Below are positions 44,280 through 53,949 of a stretch of 64,000 nucleotides of DNA, piece by piece. Location: positions 341,953 to 405,952 of the forward strand of contig JAHHIC010000066.1 in the NCBI GenBank assembly GCA_019359035.1, in the 5' to 3' direction. Numbering within the stretch: position 1 is the first letter of the stretch; each line of letters starts with the position of its first letter. The DNA comes from Scytonematopsis contorta HA4267-MV1 (GTDB taxonomy: Bacteria > Cyanobacteriota > Cyanobacteriia > Cyanobacteriales > Nostocaceae). A model generated the notes under the pieces. The model was not told the origin of the DNA. It made no database searches and was given only the letters and a program-made list of their open reading frames with translations. A program made the position numbers and the translations under genes.

Positions 44280-46271
44280 ATGTCACTGCAATCTGGATTA
44301 GAAGCCTATCAAGAAAAACGTTATCAAGATGCGGTTGAATTCCTGGAAGAATTTTGCCGCACTTGTGATGATAGGACTTCCTCTGACTATTTAACGGCTC
44401 AAATGTGGCTGGTAAAAGCGTATCGAGCCACAGGACAAAATGAAAGAGCTTTTGAACTGTGTAACCAGTTAATTTCCTGCTATAACGAAGAAGTCCGAAA
44501 CTGGGCACAACAAGCGCTTCAAACACTAGCTGCGAAAAATCCCACCCCGTCTAGCGCGATTCAAAAAACTGGTCGTGCTGCTACTGCAGGTGTGAAACTA
44601 GCAATGGGGGGTGTGGGTGGAAGCTTGGTTTTGGCGTCTGGTGTGACTCTGAGTTTGCTGTTTGGCATGGTCCTGGTTCTGATGTTGGGTGTGGTGTTTA
44701 TCAGCAGTAGCGACACTCCCACTAATGGATTTGCTATAGCCGTTGCCATTACGCTAGTTTTCAATACTGCGATGTTTTTCCTGTCGCCGTTTTTAATGGA
44801 CTTAACCCAGAACTGGTTATATAAAACCCGTTGGGTTGATATGTCGGAGATTGAAATCAAGAGTCCAGAGACAGCCAGAGTGATTCGTCGGGTCTGTCAG
44901 CAAAAAAATCTGAAAATTCCTAAAGTAGGTATTATTGACGACGAAAACCCTACTGCTTTTACTTACGGCTCTCTACCTAATACAGCCCGTTTAGTGGTCA
45001 GTCAGGGACTTTTCACATATTTGGATGATGAGGAAATTGCTACTGTTTATGCCCATGAATTAGGACATATCGTCCACTGGGACTTTGCGGTAATGACTGT
45101 AGCATCAACTTTGGTGCAAATTTGCTACTTGGTTTACACTACAGCTAATAGGTTGGGACGTGGAGGTGGTAGCAGCAAAGCTAAAGATGCAGCGCAATCT
45201 GCAGCAATGGTTGCCTATGTATTTTACCTGGTTGGTACTTACTTGGTGCTGTACTTATCTCGTACGCGGGAATACTTCGCTGACCATTTTGCTGCGGAAA
45301 CTACTGGAAACCCCAATGCACTCTCCCGCGCTTTAGTAAAAATCGCTTACGGTATTTTGGAAGAAGGTTCACGGAGTCAAGAACCCAGTCGTTTAATCGA
45401 AGGTACTCGCGCTTTGGGTATTTATGACCCTAAAGCTGCTGCATCAACTGGTACTGCTTACCGCATCGCTTCCAATCCAGAAAAAATTGGTCGCGTCTTT
45501 TTGTGGGATATGTTTAACCCCTGGGGTTGGTGGATGGAGTTAAATTCTACTCACCCTCTGACTGGGAAACGAGTACGGGCACTCAGTACCTATGCGGAAC
45601 AGTTGGGTTTACCAACGGAATTCGATATGGGAAGAGTTATTGGTGAAGGTAAGAATTTAAGTAAAAGTAAATTATATGGAAGCTTTTTCTTAGATTTAGT
45701 GCTGTATGGTGCTGAAACTATTGGCTTTTTTGCTGGTTTAGTGATGGGCTTCGTCTTGGCTGCTTCCCATACCGCAGCTACAGGTATGGCTATGGGTTTA
45801 CCGTTTGTTGGTTTAGGGATAGGTGTGATAGTCAAAGCTTTTATTATGTATCCCAATTATAATCAAGCTCCGGCAACGGATGTGTTGACGTTAATGTCTG
45901 ACCCATATGCTAGTCCTCTACGTGGACAACCTGCAAAACTGGAAGGTACGCTCATCGGACGAGGTGATGCTGGTTATAAATTTGGTTCTGACCTGAAAAT
46001 TCAAGACCGCAGTGGAATGCTTTATTTACACTATGCTTCTCGTTTTGGTCCGATTGGTAATTTCTTGTTTGGAATGAAACGAGTTAATAGTTTAATTGGT
46101 GCTGAAGTTAAATCGGTGGGTTGGTTCCGTCGGGGTGTTGCTCCTTGGATGGATTTAATTCAACTGGAAAGTGATAACGGTACTGTTGTTAATAGTTATC
46201 ACCGTTTCTGGTCGTTTGTTTTTGGTGGTGGGATGATTCTTTTTGGTTTGTTCTTGTTGGTACTCAAATAA
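44280..46271 (+). CDS. M48-family membrane zinc metalloprotease with TPR-like N-terminus
   Basis: 663 residues. An N-terminal helical region (GLEAYQEKRYQDAVEFLEEF, about 5-90) resembles TPR. Two transmembrane segments (about 105-175) precede the protease domain with the HEXXH zinc motif AHELGHIVHWD and the third ligand in REYFADHFAAE. A further membrane pair and a C-terminal beta domain (KLEGTLIGRGDAGYKFGSDL) follow. HtpX-type quality-control proteases of the membrane are relatives; the extra domains are typical of cyanobacterial forms. Confidence 0.9.
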   Translation: MSLQSGLEAYQEKRYQDAVEFLEEFCRTCDDRTSSDYLTAQMWLVKAYRATGQNERAFELCNQLISCYNEEVRNWAQQALQTLAAKNPTPSSAIQKTGRAATAGVKLAMGGVGGSLVLASGVTLSLLFGMVLVLMLGVVFISSSDTPTNGFAIAVAITLVFNTAMFFLSPFLMDLTQNWLYKTRWVDMSEIEIKSPETARVIRRVCQQKNLKIPKVGIIDDENPTAFTYGSLPNTARLVVSQGLFTYLDDEEIATVYAHELGHIVHWDFAVMTVASTLVQICYLVYTTANRLGRGGGSSKAKDAAQSAAMVAYVFYLVGTYLVLYLSRTREYFADHFAAETTGNPNALSRALVKIAYGILEEGSRSQEPSRLIEGTRALGIYDPKAAASTGTAYRIASNPEKIGRVFLWDMFNPWGWWMELNSTHPLTGKRVRALSTYAEQLGLPTEFDMGRVIGEGKNLSKSKLYGSFFLDLVLYGAETIGFFAGLVMGFVLAASHTAATGMAMGLPFVGLGIGVIVKAFIMYPNYNQAPATDVLTLMSDPYASPLRGQPAKLEGTLIGRGDAGYKFGSDLKIQDRSGMLYLHYASRFGPIGNFLFGMKRVNSLIGAEVKSVGWFRRGVAPWMDLIQLESDNGTVVNSYHRFWSFVFGGGMILFGLFLLVLK

Positions 46272-46345
46272 ATAGCTAAGAGACCTAACCCCCTAACCCC
46301 CTTCCCTGCTAGGGAAGGGGGAAATTGAATATGATAATTCTGCGT

Positions 46346-47170
46346 TTATTTGGATAATTCGGTTTTTGCTTTTTGCCAGAGTTGTTCTAATTCATCTAAG
46401 GTGTAATCGTTGAGGGGACGGTCTGCGAATATTTCCATTTTTTGTAGTCTTTGAATAAATCGCTGGTTTGTTCCCTGTAGACCTTCGCTGGGGTCGAGCT
46501 TATACCAACGGGCTATTTGAATTAAGGAAAAGAATAGGTCTCCTAGTTCTGCTTGTTGTTCAGATGGTGTTTCGTGGGCTAACGCATGTTGAAATTCCTG
46601 TAGTTCTTCGCGGACTTTATCCCAGACTCCATCTATATTTTCCCATTCAAAGCCTGCTTCTGCTGCTTTTTGAGAAATCTTCATGGCTGCTGTCAGTGGT
46701 GGTAGCTTACGTGCATAACTACTTAGTTTGCTGGTGAGTTTTTGATTTTCTGGGGCTGGTTCTCCTTTTTCTACTGCTTTTATTTGCTCCCAATTTTGCC
46801 GCACTTCGTCTACGCTCTGCACGGATACATCTCCAAATACGTGGGGATGACGACGAATTAATTTTTCGGAAATTCCTTCTGCTACTTCTTTTAATGTAAA
46901 TTGTTGGTGTTCACCTGCTATTTGTGCTTGTAGAACAACTTGCAGCAATAAATCTCCTAGTTCTTCGCAAATTGCTTTTTTGTCTCCGCTCTTGATTGCG
47001 TCTACTACTTCGTAAGCTTCTTCTATTACATATGGGGTTAGGGTTTGTGGTGTTTGTTCTAAATCCCACGGACAACCACCATCGGGATTACGTAATTTTG
47101 CTACTACGTTAATTAGCTCTTGTAATGCTGCTAAGGCTTCGTTGTTTACCGGGATTTGCTTGGATTCCAT
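46346..47170 (-). CDS. mazG: Nucleoside triphosphate pyrophosphohydrolase MazG
   Basis: Hydrolyses NTPs and dNTPs to monophosphates. 274 residues with two MazG domains: RNPDGGCPWDLEQTPQTLTP, EEAYEVVDAI, ELGDLLLQVVLQAQIA in the first and the second with EELQEFQHAL and ELGDLFFSLIQIARW. The EExxE and ExxD metal-binding residues are present. Palindromic CCCCTTCCC-type repeats flank the gene on both sides. Confidence 0.95.
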   Translation of the reverse strand: MESKQIPVNNEALAALQELINVVAKLRNPDGGCPWDLEQTPQTLTPYVIEEAYEVVDAIKSGDKKAICEELGDLLLQVVLQAQIAGEHQQFTLKEVAEGISEKLIRRHPHVFGDVSVQSVDEVRQNWEQIKAVEKGEPAPENQKLTSKLSSYARKLPPLTAAMKISQKAAEAGFEWENIDGVWDKVREELQEFQHALAHETPSEQQAELGDLFFSLIQIARWYKLDPSEGLQGTNQRFIQRLQKMEIFADRPLNDYTLDELEQLWQKAKTELSK

Positions 47171-47219
47171 AAAATTCTTTGCCCTGTGTGTTCTTTGGGG
47201 TTAAAAAATAACTTTACAG

Positions 47220-47370
47220 CAGACCTAACCCCCCTACCCCCCTTCCCTCCGAGGGAAGGGGGGGAAATAAAAGATAAAAAGATAATATGAAGGTTTGTAT
47301 CAAGTTTAAAAATGGTAAATCTTCTCCCCCCTTCCCTCATAGGGAAGGGGGTTAGGGGGTTAGGTTCTTC
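47220..47370. repeat. Inverted CCTAACCCCC...GGGAAGGGGG repeats
   Basis: Two copies of the CTAACCCCCCTACCCCCCTT / CCCTTCCCTCATAGGGAAGG type unit in opposite orientation fill the gap between mazG and the DUF2227 gene. Confidence 0.7.
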
Positions 47371-47397
47371 GTATTTTTTTCCAAATAACATGAAAAG

Positions 47398-48012
47398 TCA
47401 GCGGGGTTTTCTGGGTCTAACTGCTTTTGTCGTTGGTTTTACTTGACGACTTTTCCTTGTTACTTTACGTTTCTTCATTTTGCCATTATTAAGTATTCCG
47501 GCAATCCCTTTTTTTTTGAAGCGTTTATATGCTGAACCACTCCAGTCGCTAAGGGAGTGACTCATTGCACCTAGTTCTAGTCCCAAAAATAATGCCAGGA
47601 ATTCTGCTCCGTAGCGTGTGACTGTTTTATTAACGTCTTCCCCTAAGCCATACCAATTTAAAGTCACGTTCCACAGCTTTTCTACAATCGCCAAAATCAC
47701 TACTCCTAAAATTGCGATCGCACAGCCAAAATAAATAACTCGCAGGGTTGTGCCAATAATCGGGCCGTGAGATAAGAAAGAACGATGTCGCAAACTTTTT
47801 TGATAAGGAAGCCAAATCCAACGTAACCATCCCCAACGCTGAAACTGCTTGGAGTAAATATCTAGGTCGGGACCGAACATCAATCCCCCAAATAAGTAAC
47901 CCCCTGCAACGAGTAAAGTCAGGTTGCCGCTTTGGGTTTGCCAAAACGTGACTCCGGTGACGACGGGCAAAGCCCACAGAGTAATGCGGTCATGGGTGTT
48001 TCCTGAGGGCAT
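47398..48012 (-). CDS. DUF2227-type putative metal-binding membrane protein
   Basis: 204 residues. MPSGNTHDRITLWALPVVTG at the N-terminus, GPDLDIYSKQFQRWG, and RHRSFLSHGPIIGT followed later by LSDWSG carry the His/Asp residues of the YdjM/DUF2227 membrane family, with three or four helices. The C-terminal tail (about 175-204) is strongly basic (KMKKRKVTRKSRQVK). Function unknown. Confidence 0.82.
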   Translation of the reverse strand: MPSGNTHDRITLWALPVVTGVTFWQTQSGNLTLLVAGGYLFGGLMFGPDLDIYSKQFQRWGWLRWIWLPYQKSLRHRSFLSHGPIIGTTLRVIYFGCAIAILGVVILAIVEKLWNVTLNWYGLGEDVNKTVTRYGAEFLALFLGLELGAMSHSLSDWSGSAYKRFKKKGIAGILNNGKMKKRKVTRKSRQVKPTTKAVRPRKPR

Positions 48013-48127
48013 TTTGGGTAGGTGGTGAGGATGAAAAAATAATTTTTCAAAAATACTAGCGCGATTAGAAATTCTTTGCTAATATTATTTCTTGTGGGAC
48101 AAAAACAGTCTCTCGCGAATTAAAGAC

Positions 48128-48200
<73 letters not shown>

Positions 48201-48302
48201 TAGTTTTCAATATTTATACATAGGTTTCAAGGCTATTGTTATCAGCGAATAATTGTTGTGAGACTGGTGTGTAAAGTCCCATTGCTCCTTATGGCAACCA
48301 GA

Positions 48303-48653
48303 CTATAGTAAGGAATGAGGACTAGGGTCAATATTTTGATTCAAATGTTCTTGTCCCCAATCACAAAGGGCTTTCAATACAGGATGAAGGCTTCTACCGT
48401 ATTCTGAAAATGAATAGCTAACTTTCAGTGGTATCTGAGAGTAAACATTTCGTTTAACAACTCCATCACGCTCCAACTCTCGAAGTTGTTGAACCAACAT
48501 TTTTTCGCTGATTCCAGGAATTAGTTGCTTAAGTTCGCTGAAGCGTTTTGCGTCATCTTTGAGATGCCATAAAATCAAGATTTTCCATTTTCCACCCAAA
48601 ACTTTTAATGTTGTTTGTACAAATTCCGTTCCTTCTGTTTGCCTTTCTGACAT
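48303..48653 (-). CDS. HxlR-family transcriptional regulator
   Basis: 116 residues with the HxlR winged helix: LKVLGGKWKILILWHLKDDA, KRFSELKQLIPGISEKMLVQ, QLRELERDGVVKR. It is transcribed away from the SDR gene with a 122-bp gap and AGGAG before its ATG. HxlR proteins commonly sense redox-active or electrophilic compounds and control an adjacent oxidoreductase, here probably the SDR and NmrA genes. Confidence 0.9.
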   Translation of the reverse strand: MSERQTEGTEFVQTTLKVLGGKWKILILWHLKDDAKRFSELKQLIPGISEKMLVQQLRELERDGVVKRNVYSQIPLKVSYSFSEYGRSLHPVLKALCDWGQEHLNQNIDPSPHSLL

Positions 48654-48775
48654 TTAATGCTCCTATCTGAAACTTAAAAGCTTACAAAAAAGTAAGTACT
48701 TCTCAAAAGTGCAATGAGAGTATAGGCTGAAAAATGTGTAATTCCCAATTATTCTAATCAAATAGGAGAAATCCA

Positions 48776-49513
48776 GTGCAAATCAAAGGCGCAGTTGCAT
48801 TAGTTACAGGTGCTAATGGTGGAATTGGTCAAAACTATGTGGAAGCATTGCGAAATGAAGGTGTAGAAAGAATTTACGCGGGGGCACGTAATCCTGATTC
48901 ACTGAGCAAGATAGTAGCAATTGATTCTCAACGCATAATTCCTATTCAATTGGATGTTACGGACGAACAATCAGTCAAAGCAGCAGCTAATAAATGTTCT
49001 GATGTGACTTTGCTGATTAACAATGCTGGTATCGGCTTACTAAAGGGATTTATTTCAGCTACAGATTTATCTAGTGCGAGAGCTGAAATGGAAGTTAATT
49101 ATTTTGGTGCATTGTCAATGTGTCGTGAATTTGCTCCGATTCTAAAAGCTAACGGAGGTGGAGCGATTGTGAATATGCTGACGATTTTGGCAAAAGTCAA
49201 TCTCCCAATGAATGCTTCTTATTGTGCTTCTAAGGCTGCAACCCTATCAATGACGCAGGCTATTCGAGCGGAGTTGGCTGCCCAAGGAACCCTGGTGATT
49301 GGGGTGATGCCGGGAACCGTTGATACTGGAATGAGTCAAGCTTTTCCCCCTCCCAAGGTGTCTCCTGCAGAAGTTGCCAAGGCTGCGCTTCAAGCTGTTA
49401 TTGATGAGATTGAGGATGTTTATCCTGGAGAGCAAGCAACTCAAATGGCTGCACAGCTACTGGAAGACCCAAAAGGACTTGAAAGGTTGATGGGTAAGAT
49501 GTTACCGATGTAA
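48776..49513 (+). CDS. Short-chain dehydrogenase/reductase
   Basis: 245 residues, start GTG with AGGAG 7 nt upstream. NAD(P)-binding TGANGGIG (about 12-19), LINNAGIG, and the catalytic pair YCASK are present. The usual catalytic Ser position reads Thr (IVNMLTILA). Substrate unknown. It lies between a divergent HxlR regulator and an NmrA-like gene, which suggests a small redox-responsive unit. Confidence 0.9.
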   Translation: MQIKGAVALVTGANGGIGQNYVEALRNEGVERIYAGARNPDSLSKIVAIDSQRIIPIQLDVTDEQSVKAAANKCSDVTLLINNAGIGLLKGFISATDLSSARAEMEVNYFGALSMCREFAPILKANGGGAIVNMLTILAKVNLPMNASYCASKAATLSMTQAIRAELAAQGTLVIGVMPGTVDTGMSQAFPPPKVSPAEVAKAALQAVIDEIEDVYPGEQATQMAAQLLEDPKGLERLMGKMLPM

Positions 49514-49565
49514 GGTGAATGCAAACCCGAAGCATGTACATTTTAAACACATCTGAGAAAAACTC

Positions 49566-50504
49566 ATGACAAAACCAATTGTTTTAGTTGTAGGCATCTC
49601 TGGTACACTTGGCAAAAAAATTGCGACGGCAATCATTCAAAAAGGTGAGATGGATGTAAGAGGATTTGTTAGACCAGGAACTCTTGATGATGAGCGCAAA
49701 AAGCAAAAGCTAGCTGATTTAATTGCACTCGGTGTTAGTTTCACAGAGGGGACTTTATTTGATTCGGAAAGTTTGGAAAAAGCATGTAGTGGAGTAGAAG
49801 TAGTTGTTTCAGGAGTAAAAGGCGTTCGGGATGATGATGAGTCTGAAATTATCATTAGTGGGCAAAGTAATTTAATGGAAGCTGCTATAAAAAGTGGCGT
49901 TAAACGATTTGTTCCATCAGACTATGCTGTCGATATTTTCAAAATTGCTTGGGGTGATAACTATAATTTAAACCTCCGTCGAGCATTTGCAGAACGTTTA
50001 ATTAACAGTAATCTTGGTTACACAATTGTACTCAATGGTGCATTCACCGAAGTCCAGTTTTCACCTTGGGGTAAATTATTTGATTTTGATAAAGGCATTT
50101 TTTCCTATTGGGGTGATGGTGAAACGCCTTGTGATTTAACCACTATGGATGATACAGCTAAGTATTTAGCTGAAGCTATTGCAGACCCAGCAATGGAAAA
50201 TCAAGTAATGAGGGTCGCTGGTGATGTAATTACAATGAAAGAAATTCTTGCTACTTATGAAAAAGTCAGTAATAAAAAACTGATTGAGCAACAACTGGGA
50301 ACTGTCGAAGATTTGAAAATTTGGATTGAGAAGACAAGAACAACTGCGAAATCTCACTTTGAATATCTAGCAGAACAGTATCACTATACTTTGGTTTCGA
50401 GGAAAGGAAAGTTAGAGCCGCTTGATAATCGTCGTTATCCGAATATTAAGCCAACTACAGTAAAAGAGTTTGTTAGCAAAATGTCTTCTGCAACCACATC
50501 ATAA
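49566..50504 (+). CDS. NmrA-like / isoflavone-reductase-like NAD(P)-binding protein
   Basis: 312 residues. The nucleotide-binding loop VVGISGTLGKKIA is at the N-terminus; VEVVVSGVKGVRDD, AAIKSGVKRFVPSDYAVDIF and a later TTMDDTAKYLAEAI fit the NmrA/PCBER group. 52 bp after the SDR gene on the same strand, so probably co-transcribed. It may be an enzyme or a redox sensor. Confidence 0.87.
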   Translation: MTKPIVLVVGISGTLGKKIATAIIQKGEMDVRGFVRPGTLDDERKKQKLADLIALGVSFTEGTLFDSESLEKACSGVEVVVSGVKGVRDDDESEIIISGQSNLMEAAIKSGVKRFVPSDYAVDIFKIAWGDNYNLNLRRAFAERLINSNLGYTIVLNGAFTEVQFSPWGKLFDFDKGIFSYWGDGETPCDLTTMDDTAKYLAEAIADPAMENQVMRVAGDVITMKEILATYEKVSNKKLIEQQLGTVEDLKIWIEKTRTTAKSHFEYLAEQYHYTLVSRKGKLEPLDNRRYPNIKPTTVKEFVSKMSSATTS

Positions 50505-50535
50505 GCATATTTTCATCAACAAGAAAATTCAAAAT

Positions 50536-50685
50536 TTAAGCCCCCAAAGGTATTACTTCCGTATTGGCAACAAGTTCTGCAGCGTACGCAAGTGCCGCTG
50601 CAATTTGTTCTTTTGTAATTTCATACTGAGCTAGGTATTCCTTCTTGGGAAGTAACTCTAGCAAGAATTTTATTGTCTTTTTCAC
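50536..50685 (-). pseudogene. DUF433-type antitoxin remnant
   Basis: A 49-codon minus-strand frame from a GTG at 50685: KKTIKFLLELLPKKEYLAQY, then EITKEQIAAALAYAAELVA. The end is the C-terminal helix pair of DUF433 proteins (L.EEQIAAALAYAAE). The N-terminal half of the domain is missing. A closely similar end occurs at 54545. Confidence 0.6.
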
Positions 50686-50942
50686 TGACTACTCTTTGTG
50701 TTTGACTTATTGGGTCATAAATTAGGTAGATTATTTTGTCAAGGGGTAGAAAATGATTAAAGAACAATCCGCTCGCTAAAAAGCTATTTCTCGCAGTACT
50801 AAACGACGTATTATACTTTCATTTCTGAGGAAAATACTTAGAGCAATAGTGATTTTGTATCACTCTAACGTTGCTTACAACCAGTGTCAAACCACATTAT
50901 TGCGGAGAACGCTATATATGGTTAACTTTGGGTTAAGAATTT
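50686..50942. other. Intergenic region, nothing recognised
   Basis: 257 bp without a supported gene or repeat. Confidence 0.4.
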
Positions 50943-51806
50943 ATGGATCATTTCAAAATTGTGACCAACACATTTAAGATTGCACAGGACATAAAGTTGG
51001 TTGCTTGGAATGAGCCAAGTCTTAAGAACTTTGTCTTTCAGCGATTACTTGATGACCTAGGGGAAACATTTCCTGTGTTAACTGAAACTGCGGAATACCT
51101 GAAAACAAAGGGTAAAATCCAATTTGGTGCAAGGGCTTATCTCCCCAAGGTAAGCTACGTTTCCCAACTACAGCATTCCCTCTCACCTCAGCATATTCCC
51201 CTACACAGCATAACTCTGCTTGGTGCAAAAACTGGCAAGGTGGTTAGTGTCAAACATGACCAGTTTTCCGCAAGAGTGAATATGGTAGTCAAGTTAATCT
51301 CAGGTTTGACTGAATTTGAAGCTGGGTTTAATGGACCACTATGCTTTACCGTTGGTCCGAAACAACAAGCAAGTCTCGTCTTTATGATTACACCTTTACG
51401 AGAGGGACACATCATTGAGATGGGTAATTTTGCACCTAAGTTAAGTCCGAGTACAAATCATCTACCTGCATTGGCTGCTTTTGTCTTTCGGCTTCTTCCC
51501 AGGATATTTCGATTCTTGTTCTTTATTGCCTATGTCGAGGATTTGCCTTACTACAGTCGAAAAGACAATTTAGAAGAGCTAATCGGACAGATTAAAAAAT
51601 CCCATCAGCAATACTGCGAATCTTCTAATGCTGATACAACAATTCAGTCACACTACTACAAGGCTTATGAGCAGCTATTCGAGGATGGGAGCTTTGAAGC
51701 GATGGTTCAAGCAGCTCAAGAAATTGGAGCAAGTTATATTCATGAAGGTCTTTCAGAAAATTCTTCTTTCAATCGCAATTTAGAGTCTAATGCAGCTACT
51801 TGCTAA
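50943..51806 (+). CDS. Hypothetical protein
   Basis: 287 residues, no signal peptide. Central segment FGARAYLPKVSYVSQLQHSL; a hydrophobic segment AAFVFRLLPRIFRFLFFIAY (about 180-200); and a helical C-terminus (YKAYEQLFEDGSFEAMVQAA). The hydrophobic stretch suggests membrane contact. I do not recognise the family. A strong hairpin lies 80 bp downstream. Confidence 0.6.
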   Translation: MDHFKIVTNTFKIAQDIKLVAWNEPSLKNFVFQRLLDDLGETFPVLTETAEYLKTKGKIQFGARAYLPKVSYVSQLQHSLSPQHIPLHSITLLGAKTGKVVSVKHDQFSARVNMVVKLISGLTEFEAGFNGPLCFTVGPKQQASLVFMITPLREGHIIEMGNFAPKLSPSTNHLPALAAFVFRLLPRIFRFLFFIAYVEDLPYYSRKDNLEELIGQIKKSHQQYCESSNADTTIQSHYYKAYEQLFEDGSFEAMVQAAQEIGASYIHEGLSENSSFNRNLESNAATC

Positions 51807-51883
51807 AGGGAGAACATTAACTATCTATAGCTATCGCAATTCAAGATGAAGATTTAAGTAAACCAAAGATTCAAACAATGTAC

Positions 51884-51920
51884 GAATCCCCTTAACTATC
51901 ACTGATTGTTAAGGGGATTC
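51884..51920 (+). terminator. Strong hairpin, possible terminator
   Basis: A perfect 13-bp stem (GAATCCCCTTAAC with GTTAAGGGGATTC) and an 11-nt loop, downstream of the hypothetical gene. No T-tract follows in either direction, so its role as a terminator is uncertain. Confidence 0.5.
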
Positions 51921-51998
51921 ATTCATATAGCAGATTGTGGGTTTGTTGAGTATATCTTAACTGCACTTGCGATACCCACCCCACAAGCTTAGTCATAA

Positions 51999-52769
51999 TC
52001 ACTTCTGATTGAGAAAGAACATCAAAACTGTGTAGAGTAAAACTCCACCAGAAAACCAAAGAAAATTAGAATTTTTTGGAGAGGGAACTTCCTCTTTAAA
52101 AATATTAAATAATAAAGACCCAGCGAGGATAGCCATCAGTCCATCTGAGATATATTGATTTGATTGTGGGTTGAACGCATCAACAAAAAAACCACAAGCG
52201 ACAGCGCTAACTAATACATATCTTCCCCAAGAATGAAACGCTGTGCTATATTCTTCGGCAAAAATAAGGTCATGACTGAGTAAATGTAATCCCATTGCTA
52301 GTATATAAAGAAATGCAGGATAACCGTACTGTTGAAATTGTTTTGGAATCGCATAAATTATGAGAAAATTATAAATTCCTGTAAATGCTAACTCAACGCT
52401 AAACGATAAGTTATTGTGATATTTTTCATCTTTAAGAATTTGATAGGATAAATATTCTAACCCATAAAATAATAGAAAACCCATTAAACAAAGTAAACTA
52501 AAACTAGTTTTTCCGATAACTTTATCTGCTTTGCCCAATTTGTCGATTAAGTGCATAAAAACATAAGCAATGGCCATTCCTCCACTGAAGGAAGTAACTT
52601 TGTGTTCTTGCTTGTGTAAAAACTTGTGGATTTGCCCTGAGAACATATGAATCATTGCAAAAGCTAAGGCTGTAATAAATGTTAAACCAAAAGCTCTCGG
52701 TTCAATGGTTTCAATACCTCGACGATTAATAATACCAAATATTTGCTGGGGTATTTCTACTAAATACAT
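51999..52769 (-). CDS. Integral membrane protein, ZIP-like
   Basis: 256 residues with about seven or eight hydrophobic segments. The stretch SFSGGMAIAYVFMHLIDKLG and the later HLLSHDLIFAEEYSTAFHSW with His/Glu residues recall ZIP metal transporter relatives, but the classical HXXXE pair of helix 4 is not clear. No metal gene is adjacent. Function unproven. Confidence 0.55.
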   Translation of the reverse strand: MYLVEIPQQIFGIINRRGIETIEPRAFGLTFITALAFAMIHMFSGQIHKFLHKQEHKVTSFSGGMAIAYVFMHLIDKLGKADKVIGKTSFSLLCLMGFLLFYGLEYLSYQILKDEKYHNNLSFSVELAFTGIYNFLIIYAIPKQFQQYGYPAFLYILAMGLHLLSHDLIFAEEYSTAFHSWGRYVLVSAVACGFFVDAFNPQSNQYISDGLMAILAGSLLFNIFKEEVPSPKNSNFLWFSGGVLLYTVLMFFLNQK

Positions 52770-53170
52770 ATTCTTGTCAGCTTTGTTTTTGTCTCCTATT
52801 GCTAATTAAACCTAAACATTTCTATATTGAAGTAGAATAGATTACTTTTTATGTGGAGTTTTTTGTCTAAAACTTCCAATTTCAATAGTAGTTGATGCAA
52901 AATTAATTGTAGTTATTTGTACAATCTCTTATACCGTTTCACGAAAAGCCTGATACAAGTAGATTAGGTAGAGACCGTATTAATACGGTCTCTACATCTT
53001 GTATATGTTTCACAGTTAAAGTAAAACGGCATTAGCTGTGTTGATATCAAAAAATAAACTACCTTGGCAGTTCAAAAGTACTATAAGGCAATGTACATGA
53101 ATCTGTGTAATGTGTGGAGTAAACACTATAGACATGTGAATTATGATTTACTTGAACAATCCTCAATAAT
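52770..53170. other. Intergenic region with one palindrome
   Basis: Apart from the palindrome at 52968, no gene or site was recognised in these 401 bp. Confidence 0.4.
52968..52995. repeat. Dispersed AGAGAC palindrome, CGTATTAATACG core
   Basis: A 28-bp perfect palindrome, GTAGAGACCGTATT plus its complement. The outer GTAGAGAC arms match the copA copy, while the inner core is different yet fully self-complementary. Confidence 0.85.
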
Positions 53171-53896
53171 TTAGCTAACTTGTATCCACATATCAAAAAA
53201 ATTATTGAACCAATCTTCCATCATTTTATCATGAAGAGAGTGCATTTTCATTTGATGAGGATATGATTGAGCGCCTTTAAGATTCACCCAGTAATCTTTT
53301 TGTTCTCCATTAGTCCACGCATTAATAATTTCTTCCGTTACTTCTGGATGAAACTGCAATCCATAGGAATTTTTACCGTAGCGGAAAGCTTGGTTTGTAA
53401 ATGTTTCACCTTCTGCTAGTAAAACAGCACTTTTTGGTAGATTGAATCCCTCACGATGCCAATGATATACATAAAAAGGATTCTGGAAACAATTTTGTTC
53501 AATTACTGTTGGTTTAATTGGAAAATAACCAATTTCTACTACATTTTGAGGGTGTGGTAATATTGTTGCACCTAATACGTGAGCTAATAACTGAGCACCA
53601 AGACAGATACCAAGGAATGGTTTTTGAGCATCAAGACATACTGGAATCCAATCAAGTTCTGTTTGGATAAATGGTAGAGTTTTGCTATCATTTACACTTA
53701 TCGGTCCTCCGAAGATGACTACAGCATCATGATTTTCCATTGTCGTAGGTAAATCTTCTCCAAGACGAGGACATCTGATATCAAGATTATATCCTTTTTC
53801 CTTAATTATCCGACCAACACGACCAGTGTTAGTATTTTGTGAGTGAACGATAGCAAGGATTTTTTTCTCAACTGTTTTAGATGATTGTGAATACAT
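53171..53896 (-). CDS. Class I glutamine amidotransferase-like protein
   Basis: 241 residues from the ATG at 53896; an upstream extension to 54064 would run through the oppositely oriented Rpn remnant and is not credible. The oxyanion strand FGGPISV, the nucleophile elbow FLGICLGAQLLAHVLG and the QFHPEVT His-Glu pair give a complete triad. It resembles GMP-synthase-like glutamine amidotransferases acting alone or with unlinked partners. No synthase domain is present. Confidence 0.88.
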   Translation of the reverse strand: MYSQSSKTVEKKILAIVHSQNTNTGRVGRIIKEKGYNLDIRCPRLGEDLPTTMENHDAVVIFGGPISVNDSKTLPFIQTELDWIPVCLDAQKPFLGICLGAQLLAHVLGATILPHPQNVVEIGYFPIKPTVIEQNCFQNPFYVYHWHREGFNLPKSAVLLAEGETFTNQAFRYGKNSYGLQFHPEVTEEIINAWTNGEQKDYWVNLKGAQSYPHQMKMHSLHDKMMEDWFNNFFDMWIQVS

Positions 53897-53949
53897 GGTA
53901 TTATTTAATCCAAATATAAAATACTTATTTATATTTTCACATTTTTTGT